This document shows positions 53,725 to 61,805 of a stretch of 64,000 bases of DNA, piece by piece. The translations under genes and the position numbers were made by a program. Below the pieces are notes generated by a model that did no database searches, was not told the origin of the DNA, and saw only the letters and a program-made list of their open reading frames with translations. Within the stretch, counting starts at the first letter, position 1; every line of letters starts with the position of its first letter. Source of the stretch: Paraburkholderia piptadeniae (GTDB lineage: Bacteria; Pseudomonadota; Gammaproteobacteria; Burkholderiales; Burkholderiaceae); contig NZ_CYGY02000011.1 of assembly GCF_900007165.1 (NCBI RefSeq), positions 1-64,000 on the forward strand, in the 5' to 3' direction.

Positions 53725-54072
53725 CTACTGCACAGTGATGGTCGCTTTCATGTTCGGGTGTATGCCACAGAACACCTTGTAGACCCCCGGCTTGTCGAAC
53801 TTGAATTGATATGTATCGTTCTGATCGAGCGCGGCCGAGTGGAATATGCCGGCATCGTTGACGACCGTGTGCGGTTCGCCATCCAGATTCTTCCACATCA
53901 CGGTCGAGCCGACCTTGACCGTGAGGGACATCGGCGAAAACATGAAATTCTTGATAACAACCGCATTGGCGTCCTGCGCATGCGCGACAGTCGACCCGCA
54001 AGCCAATGCTGCCATGAGCATCCCGCCCCCGATAGAGCCGACAAATGCGCGACGAAAGAAAGTGGAAAGCAT
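53725..54072 (-). CDS. Periplasmic cupredoxin (plastocyanin/amicyanin-like)
   Basis: The 115-residue type I copper protein has a Sec signal peptide of about 32 residues ending AHA. Copper ligands are His68 in PHTV, then Cys102, His105 and Met108 in FCGIHPNM, the C-x2-H-x2-M loop of amicyanin-type cupredoxins. It carries single electrons in the periplasm. It lies 39 nt after the metallophosphoesterase gene on the same strand, so the two are probably co-transcribed. Confidence 0.88.
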   Translation of the reverse strand: MLSTFFRRAFVGSIGGGMLMAALACGSTVAHAQDANAVVIKNFMFSPMSLTVKVGSTVMWKNLDGEPHTVVNDAGIFHSAALDQNDTYQFKFDKPGVYKVFCGIHPNMKATITVQ

Positions 54073-54111
54073 GATTGGGATCCTGGATGAGTGAGCAAGT
54101 GGTGTCTGGAA

Positions 54112-55056
54112 TCAGGCGAGCGTCGTGTCTGCAAGCGTCGCCTTGAGCGGATGGCGCGAGATCTTGATGCTGGTCACACCAAGCATTCTCGGGAGCTGAT
54201 CGTTCGACACCGATAGCGGCATGGGTCCGGGGCCATTGCCGGCCGTCGGTTGCGGATAGGCGGTCGAGCGCGCTGTATGGAAGGTGATATTCCCCTCCAC
54301 CCTGGAAACGATCTGATGGATATGTCCATTCAGCACTGTCACCGAACCAAACCGCTTCAGGTAGCTCATCGCCAGGCCTGCATCGCCGGTGCCCCAACCC
54401 CACGGTTCGTAAATCGTCCACATCGGCATGTGTGCAAACACAACGATCGGCGTGCTGGACGAACGCCCCTTCAGATCGTTCTCCAGCCAGGAAAGCTGGT
54501 CATCGCCCAGGCTCCCCAGACCATTTGGCTTGAAATGCATCACGTTGACGAGCCCGATGAAGTGCACACCACTGTGGTCGAAGCTGTAATAGCCCTTGTT
54601 GCCTGAGGCCTGGCCGAAGCGGTTGAAGTATTCAGTTCCAGGCCCGTCTGTCACATCATGTTCTCCGGGCACGGTGTGCAACTCGGTGATGTTCAACCCC
54701 GCCAGCAATTGGGCTGCAAGGTCGAACTCTGCGGCCCTCGAGAGATGGGTGATATCGCCCGTGTGAATCGTCAGGGCCGGCTTGACCGGCATGGCGTCAA
54801 CGAAGTCAATCGTCTGCCTCAGCGTTCCCGCGACATCCGGATTGGCTTCCTTGTTGAAGCCGATATGCGTGTCGCTGATCTGCAGGAACAGGGGAACGCC
54901 CGAGGCCGCGGACTCGTCCTTCGTACCGGCGGCAAGGGCCAATTGCACTGGCGTGAGGACGCCACCGGCCAGGACAAACAAGGTACCCGCGCCACCGTAG
55001 GCCAGGCATTTCAACGCGCTGCGGCGCGACGGATTGGAGGGAAGATCTGACGACAT
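54112..55056 (-). CDS. Tat-exported metallophosphoesterase (calcineurin-like)
   Basis: The 314-residue protein has a twin-arginine signal (SRRSALKCLAYGG, about 10-22) with a hydrophobic stretch to about 43. The calcineurin-type metal motifs are SDTH (Asp62, His64), GD (Asp101), GEHD (131-134), a His in FAHMP and GHIH near residue 245. The usual GNHD is GEHD here, replacing the Asn metal ligand with Glu. It hydrolyses phosphodi- or monoesters in the periplasm; substrate unknown. The partner is the downstream cupredoxin. Confidence 0.85.
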   Translation of the reverse strand: MSSDLPSNPSRRSALKCLAYGGAGTLFVLAGGVLTPVQLALAAGTKDESAASGVPLFLQISDTHIGFNKEANPDVAGTLRQTIDFVDAMPVKPALTIHTGDITHLSRAAEFDLAAQLLAGLNITELHTVPGEHDVTDGPGTEYFNRFGQASGNKGYYSFDHSGVHFIGLVNVMHFKPNGLGSLGDDQLSWLENDLKGRSSSTPIVVFAHMPMWTIYEPWGWGTGDAGLAMSYLKRFGSVTVLNGHIHQIVSRVEGNITFHTARSTAYPQPTAGNGPGPMPLSVSNDQLPRMLGVTSIKISRHPLKATLADTTLA

Positions 55057-55683
55057 GGTGTCCTCTCGACTGGGGTTCAGGAGGTAGACCGCCGGATCAT
55101 CCGGTGGACCTCCGTGGCTGGTTTCGAGCGCTAAACTGCCGCGTCGGCCGTTTTATTCCCCGATCGGAAATCTCGCCGCTGGCGCACAACAGGTCACTCA
55201 CCCTTACCGCGCTGCTGCAACGTGCTTGCGCGTGTCGAGCGCGGGCGCCCTCACATTGTTTTACCCCCCGGGGGTCTCGTCGAATCAGGGAATAACCGTC
55301 GCGTGCTCACGGTATTGCAGGCTGGACACACGAACTGGGTGACCACGATGGACATCATCGACATGGCCCGTGCATCGGGATTGACAGTCGTCCTCGACGG
55401 CAGAATAGGCAGCGAGGAATACCAGAGCGTATGCGGTTCGGTATCCGCGTTACTGCGATTTGCCGAAACAGTATGTCAGTGCGCAGCAAATCAGAGTGAC
55501 TTGACCTCGCGCCGTTCAACAGTGGCTAACCCGTCTGGCAGGATGCGCCGGTGTGCTATCGAAGGTGCCGGGACATCCCACGCAACAACTGCATCTGCTC
55601 AATGCATGTCGCGCGACACTCAACTGAGTGTGAAATAAGAAACGCCCACGGTGCGCACACCACACAGTGAATCGAGAGTCCAG
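55057..55683. other. Long divergent intergenic region
   Basis: About 630 bases lie between the divergent phosphoesterase and the membrane-protein gene. It holds one possible small gene (55348-55638) and a C6G5 palindromic run at about 55266-55276. No clear promoter is seen. Confidence 0.4.
55348..55638 (+). CDS. Possible small hypothetical protein, possibly decayed at its 3' end
   Basis: The frame from the ATG at 55348 starts MDIIDMARASGLTVVLDGRI and is protein-like for about 50 residues, resembling short Burkholderiaceae hypothetical proteins as I recall them. The later part is Ser/Arg/Cys-rich and less convincing, so the gene may end early or be frameshifted. No strong ribosome site precedes it (GACCACG). 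Confidence 0.35.
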   Translation: MDIIDMARASGLTVVLDGRIGSEEYQSVCGSVSALLRFAETVCQCAANQSDLTSRRSTVANPSGRMRRCAIEGAGTSHATTASAQCMSRDTQLSVK

Positions 55684-56421
55684 ATGCAATCCGTTCTGCG
55701 TGGTTCTCAACTCGGGTCGGGCATGGTGCTGCTGACCTATCTTTTTCTCCACCTGACCAATCACGCGCTCGGCATCTGGTCACTGGACCTTGCCGGACGC
55801 GGTCTCGTGGTGGCGCTCCGACTCTGGCGTAGCGCCCCTGGAACGATCGCGCTGTACGGCGCAGCTTTGCTGCATTTTGCGTTGGCGGTGCGCACGATAT
55901 ACGGGCGCCGCCACTGGGCACTGCCGCCCACCGAATGGCTCCGCCTCTGGGCAGGCCTCAGCCTGCCGCTGCTGCTGATCCGCCACGCGGTGACAACCCG
56001 ACTCGCCTCCTCGCTCTATGGCTTCGAGCCTGATTACGAGCGAGTCGTCACCGTGCTGCTTACCAGCGGCACGCAGGGCCTGCAACTTGCACTGCTCGCG
56101 CCCGGCTGGATACACGGATGCCTCGGGCTGTGGTTCCGGTTGCGCCATCATCCGTTGGCGCGCCGCGTGAAGCCCGCGCTGCTGGCACTCGTCGTCCTGT
56201 TGCCACTGCTCTCCGCAGGAGGCTTTATCCGGATGATGCGAGCCGTCGAGGCGAAGGGCTCCATGCTTCCGCCCCCCGATCCGAAACTGGTTTCGCACCA
56301 ACTCGCCCTTGATGCCTGGCGTCACCATCTCGTCACCCTCTACCTGTTCCTGATCATTAGCGCGTTCGTCGCAGGCCAGTTACGTAACGGCCTTGAACGT
56401 CGAAGATTGCAGAACAGGTGA
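55684..56421 (+). CDS. Membrane protein resembling the anchor domain of adenylate/guanylate cyclases, cyclase domain absent
   Basis: The 245-residue protein has about five to six membrane helices (for example TYLFLHLTNHALG, LYGAALLHFALAVR, LSLPLLLIRHAVT, LLALVVLLPLLSAGGF, LYLFLIISAFVAG). Conserved-looking histidines lie in HLTNH, LLHF, RHAV and WIHG, reminiscent of heme-b anchors of fumarate reductase. This region resembles, from memory, the N-terminal membrane part of rhizobial and Burkholderia class III cyclases that continue into a 2Fe-2S and a cyclase domain. Here a TGA follows directly and no cyclase sequence follows. It is either a free-standing version or a truncation. ATG 55684 is preferred over GTG 55651. 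Confidence 0.6.
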   Translation: MQSVLRGSQLGSGMVLLTYLFLHLTNHALGIWSLDLAGRGLVVALRLWRSAPGTIALYGAALLHFALAVRTIYGRRHWALPPTEWLRLWAGLSLPLLLIRHAVTTRLASSLYGFEPDYERVVTVLLTSGTQGLQLALLAPGWIHGCLGLWFRLRHHPLARRVKPALLALVVLLPLLSAGGFIRMMRAVEAKGSMLPPPDPKLVSHQLALDAWRHHLVTLYLFLIISAFVAGQLRNGLERRRLQNR

Positions 56422-56562
56422 TGAATGCTGATACGACACGACCACACGCGAGGGGGCCTCCGCCGACGTCCTGCTTGACAAAGATCGGGAATATCCGGCG
56501 ACGAAGTGGCGTCTACACAATGCTCATCGAGCAACACTCACACATTCGCTAAGGAGTATGAA

Positions 56563-56808
56563 ATGAAAAAATCTATCGTGATCGCCATTTCGCTGTTGAC
56601 TCTCGCATCGCCGAACGCGTTTTCTCAAGGCAAGGCCCGCGCCGAGATCTATCAGGAGCTGATCGAAGCACAGCAAAACGGTCTGAACTTTGTGACCGAT
56701 ACCTCGTATCCAGATGTCAATCCGATCCACGCGGGGCAAGTCGCACGTATGAAGCGTGAACATCTCGCGCGCCAGAACGCTTCTCTCCCAGACGACAAGG
56801 CGCATTGA
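56563..56808 (+). CDS. DUF4148 small secreted protein (first of two)
   Basis: The 81-residue protein has a Sec signal MKKSIVIAISLLTLASPNAFS, then the DUF4148 core KARAEIYQELIEAQQNGLN with a YPDVNP segment. AAGGAG precedes the ATG perfectly. DUF4148 proteins are abundant in Burkholderiaceae and presumably periplasmic; their function is unknown. A second member follows 50 nt downstream. Confidence 0.82.
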   Translation: MKKSIVIAISLLTLASPNAFSQGKARAEIYQELIEAQQNGLNFVTDTSYPDVNPIHAGQVARMKREHLARQNASLPDDKAH

Positions 56809-56858
56809 ACGCCAGCCATTCCATTTTGCAAATACCCCCGAGGTAAAAGGAGTACCAC

Positions 56859-57179
56859 ATGAGATCGCATCCGATAGCCAGGTGCGTTGTTCTGCCACTA
56901 CGCAACTTCGTGATCGCAGGCACAATGCTGATGGCCGGTACAGTGAGCGTTGGTGCGCAAACCATGCCGGAGCCTGCCACCCATCAACGCACCCGTGCGG
57001 AAGTCATGCATGAGCTCGAAGAACTGGAGGCGGCGGGTTATAACCCGTCGCAGGGCGACGATGGTTCGTACCCCGCCGATATTCAGGCCGCGGAAGAGAA
57101 GGTTGCCGCGAAGCATCGAGCGGAAAGAGACGCGGTGACGAGCACGGGTGGAAACCGACAGGCGACGCCCTCGCCTTGA
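56859..57179 (+). CDS. DUF4148 small secreted protein (second of two)
   Basis: The 106-residue protein has a signal-like N-terminus (FVIAGTMLMAGTVSVGAQ) and a DUF4148 core RAEVMHELEELEAAGYNPSQGDDGSYPADIQAAEEKV. AAAAGGAG precedes the ATG. Arrangement in tandem with another DUF4148 gene is common in the group. Confidence 0.82.
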   Translation: MRSHPIARCVVLPLRNFVIAGTMLMAGTVSVGAQTMPEPATHQRTRAEVMHELEELEAAGYNPSQGDDGSYPADIQAAEEKVAAKHRAERDAVTSTGGNRQATPSP

Positions 57180-57586
57180 GGTGCAGACGGTGGTCAATAC
57201 TTCGTGTACAAGGCGCCTGCATGGTATGCATCCGCTGACAGTGAACCAGACGTTCGCGGTCGCGCAGGTCCGAACGACGGCAAAGTAACCTGAAGCTACG
57301 TCACGAAAGGCGATGTCTGAACGTCGGTTTAGGCCGACGAGTGACCCGCCTTCCGGTGTCGACGAATGTCGGTTGGGTATTGATGGACGTTACCGGCGCG
57401 GATGGCTGCACGCGTCACTCCAGCCGGGCTGCCTGAAAGCAGCCATTCGCAAGGAGCGTTCAGGCATGGCCGACTGCTGGTCGTCAGACGAAGTCCCCAG
57501 CCGCGGCCACGCACATGCTGCTGGAACCGATGTAACCACGGCTCGCGCATGACGGGTCGTTCTGTACCGTGCCGGACAATACTCGG
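57180..57586. other. Intergenic region, possible coding remnant
   Basis: About 400 bases without a recognisable complete gene. From 57180 to about 57291 one plus-strand frame without a start codon has protein-like composition (GGQYFVYKAPAWYASA...), ending at a TGA near 57289-57291. It may be a remnant of another small gene. Confidence 0.35.
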
Positions 57587-58312
57587 TCACGAAGAGGTCA
57601 ACGTATCGCCCGACACATGAACGCGCTGTCCAATCTGCACGGGCGGCTGCGTCGAATAGCTGAAATTGCGGTAGCTTCCGTCTTCCATGCGGACCTGTAC
57701 CTGGTAGCTGGTCTGCTTGCGTACCACATGCTCGATGCCGTTGCCCGCGAGACCGCCGCCGACGGCGCCCGCGACCGTGGCGAGAATGCGGCCGCGTCCA
57801 CCGCCGATCTGATTGCCGATGAGTCCACCCGCAACAGCACCGCCGACTGCGCCGAGGCCGGTCGTCGGCTCGGACGTCTGAATCGGAGTGATCGCGACGA
57901 CTTCACCAGCGTCCGGATCGGTGGCGATCTGTCGTGTGCCGGAGGGGTGCGAAGGCGCCTGCGAGTAGTCGCTGTTTGCGTACTGCGGGGCGGGCGCGAC
58001 GTGCGGCTTGTGCGTGTGATGAACGCGCGGGGGAGCCGCGGTTCCCGTCTGTTGCGCATAAGCCTGAGCCGCCGGTTGAACCGCGGGTTGAACCGGATTG
58101 GGTTGTTGTACGGCCAGCGGCAAGCTCGCTGGCTGCGCAGTGGCTGCCGCGATCTGCGCGCTGGGCGACGACACTGCATGCGAGACGGGAAGGATACCTG
58201 TCATCGCTGCGACGCCTGTCGCACAGGCGAGGATGACGGACACGGCTGCGCCCGCGATCAACGGATGAATGCGGCTGCGTTGCGCGATGCTGTTCGTGAC
58301 GTTTGTGTTCAT
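57587..58312 (-). CDS. Glycine-zipper 2TM domain protein
   Basis: The 241-residue protein starts at the ATG at 58312, which has GGAGG 4 nt upstream; a longer frame to 58384 has no such site. An N-terminal membrane helix (LIAGAAVSVILACATGVAA) is followed by a Pro/Gln/Ala-rich, disordered linker. The glycine-zipper segment follows at about 155-195 (GLGAVGGAVAGGLIGNQIGGG...ATVAGAVGGGLAGNGIEH), then a C-terminal beta-rich tail like SlyB/YMGG-type proteins (YQVQVRMEDGSYRNFSY). Such proteins sit in the envelope; role unknown. Confidence 0.82.
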   Translation of the reverse strand: MNTNVTNSIAQRSRIHPLIAGAAVSVILACATGVAAMTGILPVSHAVSSPSAQIAAATAQPASLPLAVQQPNPVQPAVQPAAQAYAQQTGTAAPPRVHHTHKPHVAPAPQYANSDYSQAPSHPSGTRQIATDPDAGEVVAITPIQTSEPTTGLGAVGGAVAGGLIGNQIGGGRGRILATVAGAVGGGLAGNGIEHVVRKQTSYQVQVRMEDGSYRNFSYSTQPPVQIGQRVHVSGDTLTSS

Positions 58313-59022
58313 TGCGGCCTCCACTGGTGTGTGCCTGCAATAACGTCGCGTCGACGAGGGCGGTGCACGTGCAGAGGTGCTCACTTTGTAAGCATTTGTA
58401 GCGCGTCGGCTGCCAGGTTGTTCGACGCGCCTCGCATCGGAAGAGCAAAAAGCGCCAGGGTCCTGTCCGGTCGCCGGTCGATCTCAACGCTACGAGCAAC
58501 AAAAGAAACTGACCGGCGAAGTCGCGATTGCTGCGGACAGGCGCACGGCCACAATTGGTTACATGGAGCAGTCCACGAGGCCGAGTGGGCATCCGTCATT
58601 GTCCCCGGTGGGCGTCGGCTTACAGCGGAATACAGTCGAGGCTGTGGAGACAATAAGGGCGAGCGGTAGTTCTGGAAGCTCGGGTGTCGATCGACAACTG
58701 TTTGACGGAGCGCCGGCCACGATTAAGTTGCTCGTTTCCGTGTTACGCCTTTTAGTTGTTCTCCATGACGAATTTGTTCACCGGATCGATGATGAAGAAG
58801 TCGAGCTGGCTGTTGACCGAGATGCGGTACTCACGCGGCACAAGACTGTGAAAACCGATGAGACGGATGCGCGGGTGTCCAGTGCGCGAAGAACTCGGCG
58901 TTCTGCCCACCATCGACTTTGCACACCCATCACGCGGCCGTCAGAAAGTCCTTGAAAATGGCAGTCTGGATCGTATTCGCTGGAAAAGTACTGAGGTGGC
59001 ACGGCAGGTTGGGGCCGTTTCC
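58313..59022. other. Long region with only a remnant-like frame
   Basis: About 700 bases. Plus-strand frames (such as 58563-58955) lack protein features. On the minus strand a short frame 58752-58913 has a protein-like C-terminal end (see separate entry). No RNA gene or regulatory motif recognised. Confidence 0.35.
58752..58913 (-). pseudogene. Possible 3' end of a decayed gene (53-aa frame)
   Basis: The 53-residue frame ends YRISVNSQLDFFIIDPVNK and FVMENN before a TAA at 58752-58754. It reads like a genuine protein C-terminus, while its first half is low-quality Ser/Arg sequence. The preceding sequence in neighbouring frames also looks partly coding, which suggests a frameshifted remnant. 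I do not recognise the family. Confidence 0.25.
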
Positions 59023-59499
59023 TCAGTCTTCGGATGTGTTATTTCGCCTACTACACTCCGTCATATGCCGGCTCTCCGGCTGCCACAGGATTCCAGTGAT
59101 TACATAGTGAGTGGGCAGCCCGCTCGGTGGGCAGCACACTACGGTCTGCCCATGTCGCGCACCAAGTAGCGCAATGCCCGCCGGCGACAGGACGGATAGA
59201 CGCCCTTGCAGGTAGTCGGCCTCGTCCGGATAGACCAGCGTCCAGCGATGCGGGTCAGCGCCATCGACAGCAGTGCATTCAACAGTCGTGTTCATTGTGA
59301 CCACGTCGGGTGGAATCTCCATTGGATCGACGATCACGGCTATTGATTCCAGTGCTTCCACCAACGCGCGCTGCTGGACTGACACCATGGGCGAAAGCAC
59401 GCATGCCCTGAGTCGATCCATGTCGTGTTCTGAGAGGATCGGCGGGACCTCGGGGGGTGATTTCATGGTAATCGGCGAAGCAGCTCTGGCCGTTGACAT
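59023..59499 (-). CDS. rnk: Rnk-like nucleoside diphosphate kinase regulator (GreA/GreB C-domain family)
   Basis: The 158-residue protein has an N-terminal helical hairpin region followed by a GreA/GreB-type C-terminal domain. The pattern EIPPDVVTMNTTVECTAVDG...WTLVYPDEADYLQGRLSVLSPAGIALLGARHGQTV is typical of Rnk. Rnk proteins bind RNA polymerase without the cleavage-stimulating coiled coil of GreA and influence nucleotide pools. The ATG at 59499 has GGAGG 6 nt upstream. The symbol reflects similarity to the rnk family. Confidence 0.8.
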   Translation of the reverse strand: MSTARAASPITMKSPPEVPPILSEHDMDRLRACVLSPMVSVQQRALVEALESIAVIVDPMEIPPDVVTMNTTVECTAVDGADPHRWTLVYPDEADYLQGRLSVLSPAGIALLGARHGQTVVCCPPSGLPTHYVITGILWQPESRHMTECSRRNNTSED

Positions 59500-59834
59500 G
59501 TGTGCCTCCGACAGGAATAAAGATTACAGATATCCGCGCAGTGGCTGTCGCTCCATACGTCCAGCCACGAATCATCGAAGAAGATGAGACGCTCGATCAC
59601 TCCGGTCCGGACAGCTTTTCGCACGGCTTTTCGGTTGACGAACGCACCGGGACGCTCATCCGCGAAAACGACCTGCATCAAGGGACCGAAACTCTGGCTG
59701 ACTTCAACAAAACTCGCATGCCGCGACGGTTCCTGCATTGCCAGCCAGTACAATAGCGCCGCCGTTGGACGGGCCGGATCCCGAATCACGAAGCGCAGTG
59801 TCCCGCTACGTTGGCATCTTGATATCGCCTGCAT
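59463..59834 (-). CDS. Hypothetical protein (123 aa) upstream of rnk
   Basis: The frame starts at the ATG at 59834 with GGAG 9 nt upstream and overlaps the rnk start by 37 nt. Its core (about 20-90) reads as a compact protein: RDPARPTAALLYWLAMQEPSR, FGPLMQVVFADERPGAFV and ERLIFFDDSWLDVWS. The tail is Cys/Arg-rich and overlaps rnk, so the natural end may differ. No family recognised; the plus-strand frames in this area are shadows. Confidence 0.45.
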   Translation of the reverse strand: MQAISRCQRSGTLRFVIRDPARPTAALLYWLAMQEPSRHASFVEVSQSFGPLMQVVFADERPGAFVNRKAVRKAVRTGVIERLIFFDDSWLDVWSDSHCADICNLYSCRRHTCQRPELLRRLP

Positions 59835-59863
59835 ATGAACATTCTCCGTTATCAAGCGCGGCA

Positions 59864-60244
59864 TCAAGACTGTCGCCTGAGGAGGTCCGAACGATTTGCG
59901 TTGCTCAAGATCTTATTTGCCTGATGGTCGACCCAGATTCTTCCCCATCTGATCGCGTAACGAAGTGCCTGCCCTGCATCGTAGAAATGATCCAGAGCAT
60001 GAAAGTGCCGCGATGGATGTCCAAGCCGTTCAATAACCAGATCGGCCGCGTACAGATCGCAATGCGTAGGCTTGGCACGAGCCCTCAGAAGGTAGCCGTT
60101 GTGCTCAGTAGAATGGTTTAGCGGGGCAATGCGATCCGTCTGCAACATGCTGGACTGCATCGCAGCAAACCGACCCGTGTCCTCGATGGGCGATTTTCCG
60201 GCAGTGTTCAGCGCCGCGAATGAATGTTTTCCTTGCGTTCTCAT
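59864..60244 (-). CDS. Hypothetical protein with conserved-looking C-terminal domain
   Basis: The 126-residue frame (start uncertain; internal ATGs at 60160 and 60148) ends with GYLLRARAKPTHCDLYAADL, VIERLGHPSRHFHALDHF and YDAGQALRYAIRWGRIWVDH. This pattern I recall in short Burkholderiaceae proteins of unknown function. The first 40 residues are less convincing. It runs in the same direction as the two genes that follow. Confidence 0.5.
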   Translation of the reverse strand: MRTQGKHSFAALNTAGKSPIEDTGRFAAMQSSMLQTDRIAPLNHSTEHNGYLLRARAKPTHCDLYAADLVIERLGHPSRHFHALDHFYDAGQALRYAIRWGRIWVDHQANKILSNANRSDLLRRQS

Positions 60245-61805
60245 GGTTTTCCCGCTTGCTCGTATGGAGTTCGTTCGCTGCTTTTTCGGACACGCGGCAA
60301 GCGGCCGCGCATCCGCAGCACAACGAGGATCCAGTGGAATGCGATACACGACCATCCGCGCGCGTACAGCACGTGTCGCGACATGCGCTGCCGCGCACGG
60401 TGGTGGCGAGTCTCAGTTGCGGTAGGAGCCCGGTCTTCGCGATGCTGTTTTGTGTTATGCGAAGTGCCGGGCAAAAAGAAGTGCTGACTTGTCCGCGGGA
60501 CCACCGCGGCTCCGCTTGCGTCTTGCAATCCCCGTATTCCAACGAACGTCGCTTCCAGCCGCGCTTTGAAGGCGGAAGGACGTGCGAAGCGGATCGAGGT
60601 TCAAAGACATGGCGATAGGTTCGATAGATTCAACAGAGGTTGCGCACGTGACGAGCAACTCGGATCACATGCATCTCATTAAAGCCTGGGTGTCAGCATT
60701 TTGCAAGCTTAAGCTGCCCTGACACTCCTCTCGAGAATTCGACGAATCCTCGCATTGCGTGAGCGCGGGGTTTCGTCGCACTGTAGGTAAGTGCCGCTCC
60801 AAAAGGGTTGAGTACACCTCGCTGAAAAAGTTCGCATACAGGAACATCGCCCTCATCCGACGGAAGGTTCCGCGGCCCGATATTGAGTGTCTTTGCATTG
60901 ACGTAAGACGACGGTCGAGCGGGTACAAAAGAAACAGCCGCGACAACAGGGTCGTTAGCGAAAAGATGTTCAGCATTCTCCGCGCTGAAGGGGGCGAGGT
61001 TGTGCTGGATGCACAAGCGCTCAGTGTCGAAGGACGTTCCGGAACGCAAGTCCACATTGTTGTGCGCACGCCTTTGGGAGACCAGACTCAATGGCAGCGA
61101 CATCTTTTTGCTGCTGCCGTACGTTGGGGTAACGCGCGCGCAGCACGTTCTGAACGTTTCCGAACTGAGAACGGAGCTCCTGCGGTCGTTTAGCCGTCGC
61201 TGACCGCGACTCCCATGTCAGCCCTGGCTGACATTCCGCACGGGGTGGTAGTGCGTCCGCTGCGCTTCGACGAACGGACGCTCCCGAGTCGTTGACCGCA
61301 AGAGTCCTGTTTCAATGTCATCGCGGATTCACTTTCGACACGAAGCGGGCGCTAGAACCTGAAACTGACGTTTGTTGTCACCGACGCGCATCTCTCGCCG
61401 CTCACGTTGGAGCTCGTGGACCGGAAAGATCTGATGCTCAGGGCAAGCATGAAGCAATTCGCGGACTGCTCGCGCGCCGGTTGAATGCCGCGCTCATGCC
61501 AGGCTTCACGTCTTAAGGAACTCGTTGTTCACGCATCCCGTTTTCCGTCAAAGGGCTCACACCAATCGTAATCTTCGAATTTCTATATATAGCATTGCTA
61601 ACAGTATCGATGATCGCTCGCCGGTTTGCCGTTGCCCGGACAAAGCCTCTTGATGGGCTACGCACTGTCGCGCGTCTGTCAGCGCGAAAATGGGGTCTTG
61701 TGGATTCCCTTGAACGCGTTCAAGATCGAATTGCGTGCGTTTCGCACGCGCAGACGAACCATCCAGCGGCTCGAAAGATTCGACATGACGGTGAGGGAGA
61801 ACCCT
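60245..61805. other. Apparently decayed or non-coding region
   Basis: About 1.56 kb has overlapping open frames on both strands (60693-61103 minus, 60759-61193 plus, 61292-61516 plus), none with clear family features or good ribosome sites. It contains a perfect 20-nt palindrome at 61215-61234. An AT-rich promoter-like stretch near 61580-61600 precedes the ABC binding protein. Degenerate genes or unknown small genes are both possible. Confidence 0.4.
61215..61234. repeat. Perfect 20-nt palindrome
   Basis: ATGTCAGCC-CT-GGCTGACAT has 9-bp perfect arms and a 2-nt centre. It could be an operator or part of a mobile-element end; no T-run follows. Confidence 0.6.

Noticed and set aside
55266..55276. 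CCCCCCGGGGG run considered as a regulatory palindrome
   Set aside because: Low-complexity GC palindrome; no spacing to a promoter or gene gives it meaning.
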